Shown here one piece after another: positions 61,811 to 64,000 of a DNA stretch of 64,000 nt. The translations under genes were made by a program, and so were the position numbers. Source of the stretch: an uncultured Paracoccaceae bacterium. GTDB taxonomy: Bacteria > Pseudomonadota > Alphaproteobacteria > Rhodobacterales > Rhodobacteraceae. Numbering within the stretch: position 1 is the first letter of the stretch; each line of letters opens with the position of its first letter. The stretch is from NCBI GenBank assembly GCA_947495295.1, contig CANLYJ010000001.1, positions 1,550,001-1,614,000 on the forward strand. The letters are read 5' to 3'. The notes under the pieces were generated by a model. That model was not told where the DNA came from. It saw only the letters and a program-made list of their open reading frames with translations, and searched no databases.

Positions 61811-62878
61811 ATGACACGCACTATTGTCGAATCCAAAACGAAGACTGCCGTCATTGGCTTCGATGAACCGTTCTGCGTGATCGGCGAACGGATCAATCCG
61901 ACCGGACGCAAGATCCTCGCGGCTGAACTTGAGGCCGGTGATTTTAGCCGGGTCGAGGCCGATGCGATTGCACAAGTTGCCGCAGGCGCAAATGTGCTGG
62001 ACGTCAATTCGGGTGCCGTCTTCACCAACAAAATGGCCGAAGATCCCCGTTACGCCGATAACAACTTTGTCGAGCCACCGCTGATGACCGAGTTGATCAA
62101 CCGGGTGCAAGCTGTTGTCGATGTCCCACTTTGCATCGACAGTTCAGTACCCGGCGCGCTGGAAAACGGGCTGGCCGCTGCCGAAGGCCGCCCATTGCTG
62201 AATTCTGTGACTGGCGAAGAAGAACGGCTGGAACTCGTCCTGCCCTTGGTCAAAAAATACAATGTGCCCGTCGTGGCCATTTCTAACGATGACACCGGTA
62301 TCTCCGAAGACCCTGACGTCCGTTTTGCCGTCGCCAAGAAAATCGTCGAACGCGCCGCCGATTTCGGAATTCCCGCGCATGACATCGTGGTCGACCCGCT
62401 GGTGATGCCCATTGGCGCCATGGGAACGGCAGGTTTGCAGGTCTTTGCCTTGGTCCGGCGTCTGCGGGAAGAGTTGGGCGTAAATACCACGTGTGGCGCA
62501 TCAAATATCAGCTTTGGCCTGCCCAACCGACATGGGATCAACAATGCCTTCCTGCCAATGGCAATGACGGCTGGCATGACATCCGCCATTATGAACCCTG
62601 TCGCGCTGCCCATCGGCCCCAAGAAGATTGCCGAGAAGAAAGCTGAAATAGAAGCCGCCGGAATCATCCTGCCCGAAGGGATGGATGACGAAACCTTCGT
62701 GACGCTGTTTGGTCTGGGATCGACGAAACCACGTGCTGGTAAGGAAATGGAAGCCATCCGCGCTGCGAATTTCCTGACAGACAATGACGCTGCGGGCGGT
62801 GAATGGATCAAGTTCAACCGCGCACCCGTCAAACCAGGCGAAGGACGCGCGCGGACCGGGCGGCGGCGGCGGGCCTAA
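61811..62878 (+). CDS. Methyltetrahydrofolate:corrinoid methyltransferase subunit of split methionine synthase
   Basis: The 355-residue protein is a pterin-binding TIM barrel: FCVIGERINPTGRKILAAEL at the start, NVLDVNSGAVF, then PLCIDSS and CGASNISFGLPNRHGINNAF. These motifs match the folate domain of MetH and AcsE. It moves the methyl group of methyl-THF to the corrinoid carrier. The C-terminal extension is basic and ends RARTGRRRRA, like the tail of the homocysteine methyltransferase at 36.4 kb. It is the last gene of the operon with the MetF-like reductase. A RamA-type reactivation protein is not found nearby. Confidence 0.93.
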   Translation: MTRTIVESKTKTAVIGFDEPFCVIGERINPTGRKILAAELEAGDFSRVEADAIAQVAAGANVLDVNSGAVFTNKMAEDPRYADNNFVEPPLMTELINRVQAVVDVPLCIDSSVPGALENGLAAAEGRPLLNSVTGEEERLELVLPLVKKYNVPVVAISNDDTGISEDPDVRFAVAKKIVERAADFGIPAHDIVVDPLVMPIGAMGTAGLQVFALVRRLREELGVNTTCGASNISFGLPNRHGINNAFLPMAMTAGMTSAIMNPVALPIGPKKIAEKKAEIEAAGIILPEGMDDETFVTLFGLGSTKPRAGKEMEAIRAANFLTDNDAAGGEWIKFNRAPVKPGEGRARTGRRRRA

Positions 62879-63087
62879 ACGAGGCGCAGAACCTGTTTAC
62901 CCCGTGAGGGCGCAAGGGTCATGCGGATCGCAGCGCCTTTGGCAGCGAGCGTCAGCGATGTGCCAGCGCCGGTTTTCACATGGCCTGCTGGCTGTTTTGT
63001 TAGCAATGGCGGCAGTGTCGCCAATGGACGCGCACGCGGCGTGGCATGGGAAATCGTAGATGTCATTGTCAGCATCTGAGCAGTCAT
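62875..63087 (-). CDS. Possible small hypothetical protein
   Basis: This is a 70-codon frame with AGAAGGAG about 10 bases before its ATG, a good ribosome site. Its stop overlaps the stop of the convergent methyltransferase gene. The product is Thr/Ala/Arg-rich (SHATPRARPLATLPPLLTKQ, later KTGAGTSLTLAAKGAAIRMT), basic, and without a recognisable family. The rest of the 478-base gap (62879-63356) holds nothing else I can identify apart from AT-rich sequence at about 63140-63240, likely promoter DNA of the following gene. Confidence 0.4.
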   Translation of the reverse strand: MTAQMLTMTSTISHATPRARPLATLPPLLTKQPAGHVKTGAGTSLTLAAKGAAIRMTLAPSRGKQVLRLV

Positions 63088-63356
63088 TGGCACCGAACTC
63101 CTTCTGGCTCTGTGCGTGCGTGAATTACTTGGGGAAGCACGCCCAAACGGATTAACGAAACAACTTATTGACAGGGAATGCCCCCTCTGCCGTCAACAAT
63201 GATAGTGAATTAGAGCGTATTTGTGACGGACCTAAGGTAAGTTTCTGCCGACGCGAACCCGAAATAAGGCACAAATCCGGGCCTTCAGGACAACCTGCGC
63301 TTGCCTTTCCCTCCCCTTACGTCACCATAGGGCATCGCTAACTGATGGGGTTCAAG

Positions 63357-64000
63357 ATGACTATTCGCATTTTACAACTTTCATGTCTGGCAGCACTCAC
63401 CTTCGGATTACCTGCCGCAGCCCAACAAGCGGCTGATGCCGTTGCTCCCGAAGATGAAACCGCAATCGCCACAGCATTCGAAGGGCTGTCAGAGGCGGCG
63501 CAAGCGGCACTCGCCAGCAAGAACGAAGGAATCCCCACCACGGCGGATGATTGGATGGTTGCCGCAGCAAACCCGTTGGCAGTGGAGGCCGGCGCCGATG
63601 TCTTGCGCGCTGGTGGCACAGCTGCGGATGCGATGGTGGCCGTTCAGGCCATGCTGGGTTTGGTCGAACCACAATCATCTGGCCTGGGCGGTGGTGCGTT
63701 TTTGGTTTGGTACGATGCAGCCACCGGCGAAATGACCACGCTGGATGGGCGTGAAACCGCGCCTTTGGCGGTGACACCAACGGTGTTTCAGGATGAAAAC
63801 GGCGAAAGGCTGGGCTTTTTTGATGCGGTCGTTGGCGGGCTATCAGTCGGGACACCCGGCACACCCAAGCTGATGGAAGATGCGCATCGGCGCTGGGGGC
63901 AGTCCAACTGGGCGGAGTTGCTGGCACCGGCAATCACAACTGCCGAAGACGGGTTCATTGTCTCGCCGCGTATGGCCAGCTCGATCGCCAATGACAGCGA
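63357..64000 (+). CDS. ggt: Gamma-glutamyltransferase (3' end outside window)
   Basis: The first 214 residues are visible. A signal peptide (MTIRILQLSCLAALTFGLPA, then AAQQ) directs it to the periplasm. MVAAANPLAVEAGADVLRAG, GGTAADAMVAVQAMLGLVEP and SSGLGGGAFLVWYD are the N-terminal signature of gamma-glutamyltransferases, which cleave the gamma-glutamyl bond of glutathione. A linker of about 35 residues precedes the core. The autocatalytic Thr lies beyond the window. The frame is open to base 64000. Confidence 0.93.
   Translation, partial: MTIRILQLSCLAALTFGLPAAAQQAADAVAPEDETAIATAFEGLSEAAQAALASKNEGIPTTADDWMVAAANPLAVEAGADVLRAGGTAADAMVAVQAMLGLVEPQSSGLGGGAFLVWYDAATGEMTTLDGRETAPLAVTPTVFQDENGERLGFFDAVVGGLSVGTPGTPKLMEDAHRRWGQSNWAELLAPAITTAEDGFIVSPRMASSIANDS

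Overview
The window is a gene-dense, GC-rich stretch of a chromosome from an alphaproteobacterium, most likely a roseobacter-type member of the Rhodobacteraceae (Loktanella/Yoonia-like; the genus is a guess). Support for this comes from a circularly permuted ssrA gene, an alpha-type SspB, an RNase E with an acidic insertion in its S1 domain, a DUF1476 ATP synthase zeta subunit, an alphaproteobacterial LexA box (GTTC-N7-GTTC) at recA, and a methionine synthase split into separate polypeptides. Nearly everything is ordinary chromosomal content. I see no CRISPR array, prophage or intact insertion sequence.

Layout. 0-4 kb: end of a PpiD-type foldase, trpE, a DUF4345 membrane protein, a LysR regulator and a divergent SRPBCC/DUF2892 pair. 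4.2-9.6 kb: permuted tmRNA, a PilJ-like secreted protein, a DUF1194 protein, a rhodanese-ChrB/ChrA chromate pair and sspB. 9.6-15.7 kb: fumC with two small genes, a cytochrome P450 coupled to a membrane alpha/beta hydrolase, ccdA and tusA. 15.7-22.8 kb: an island of carbohydrate-type ABC transporter, PLP-dependent Cys/Met enzyme and FadR-type regulator, with decayed coding sequence on both flanks. 22.8-31.3 kb: rne, a c-heme/GGDEF/EAL sensor and a dctBD pair. 31.3-43 kb: purQ-purS-purC, the zeta subunit, an MprF-like protein, two split-MetH subunits, a radical SAM protein, DUF1638, sufE, rnd, purN, purM and a CAU tRNA. 43-53.6 kb: icd, typA, MOSC, DUF1330, alaS, recA, a sulfotransferase and two TbpB-like lipoproteins. 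53.8-64 kb: glpK-glpD with divergent glpR, GNAT, rlmE, ppx/gppA, an operon of a small PF13769-like protein, a MetF-like reductase and a methyltetrahydrofolate:corrinoid methyltransferase, then the start of a gamma-glutamyltransferase.

How the genes connect. The three catalytic pieces of methionine synthase (homocysteine methyltransferase at 35 kb, corrinoid carrier at 38 kb, pterin-binding methyltransferase at 62 kb) and a MetF-like supplier all lie in this window. The two methyltransferases end in the same GRRRR-type basic tail and the corrinoid carrier begins with a strongly acidic one. I propose that these tails dock the separate subunits. The tmRNA and its ClpXP adaptor SspB lie 4 kb apart. 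The DctD-like regulator lacks the GAFTGA loop needed to contact sigma-54. Several intergenic structures are also notable: a dispersed repeat of about 36 bp in two copies, a perfect inverted repeat that contains the stop codons of two convergent genes, and a pair of hairpins with mutually complementary cores.
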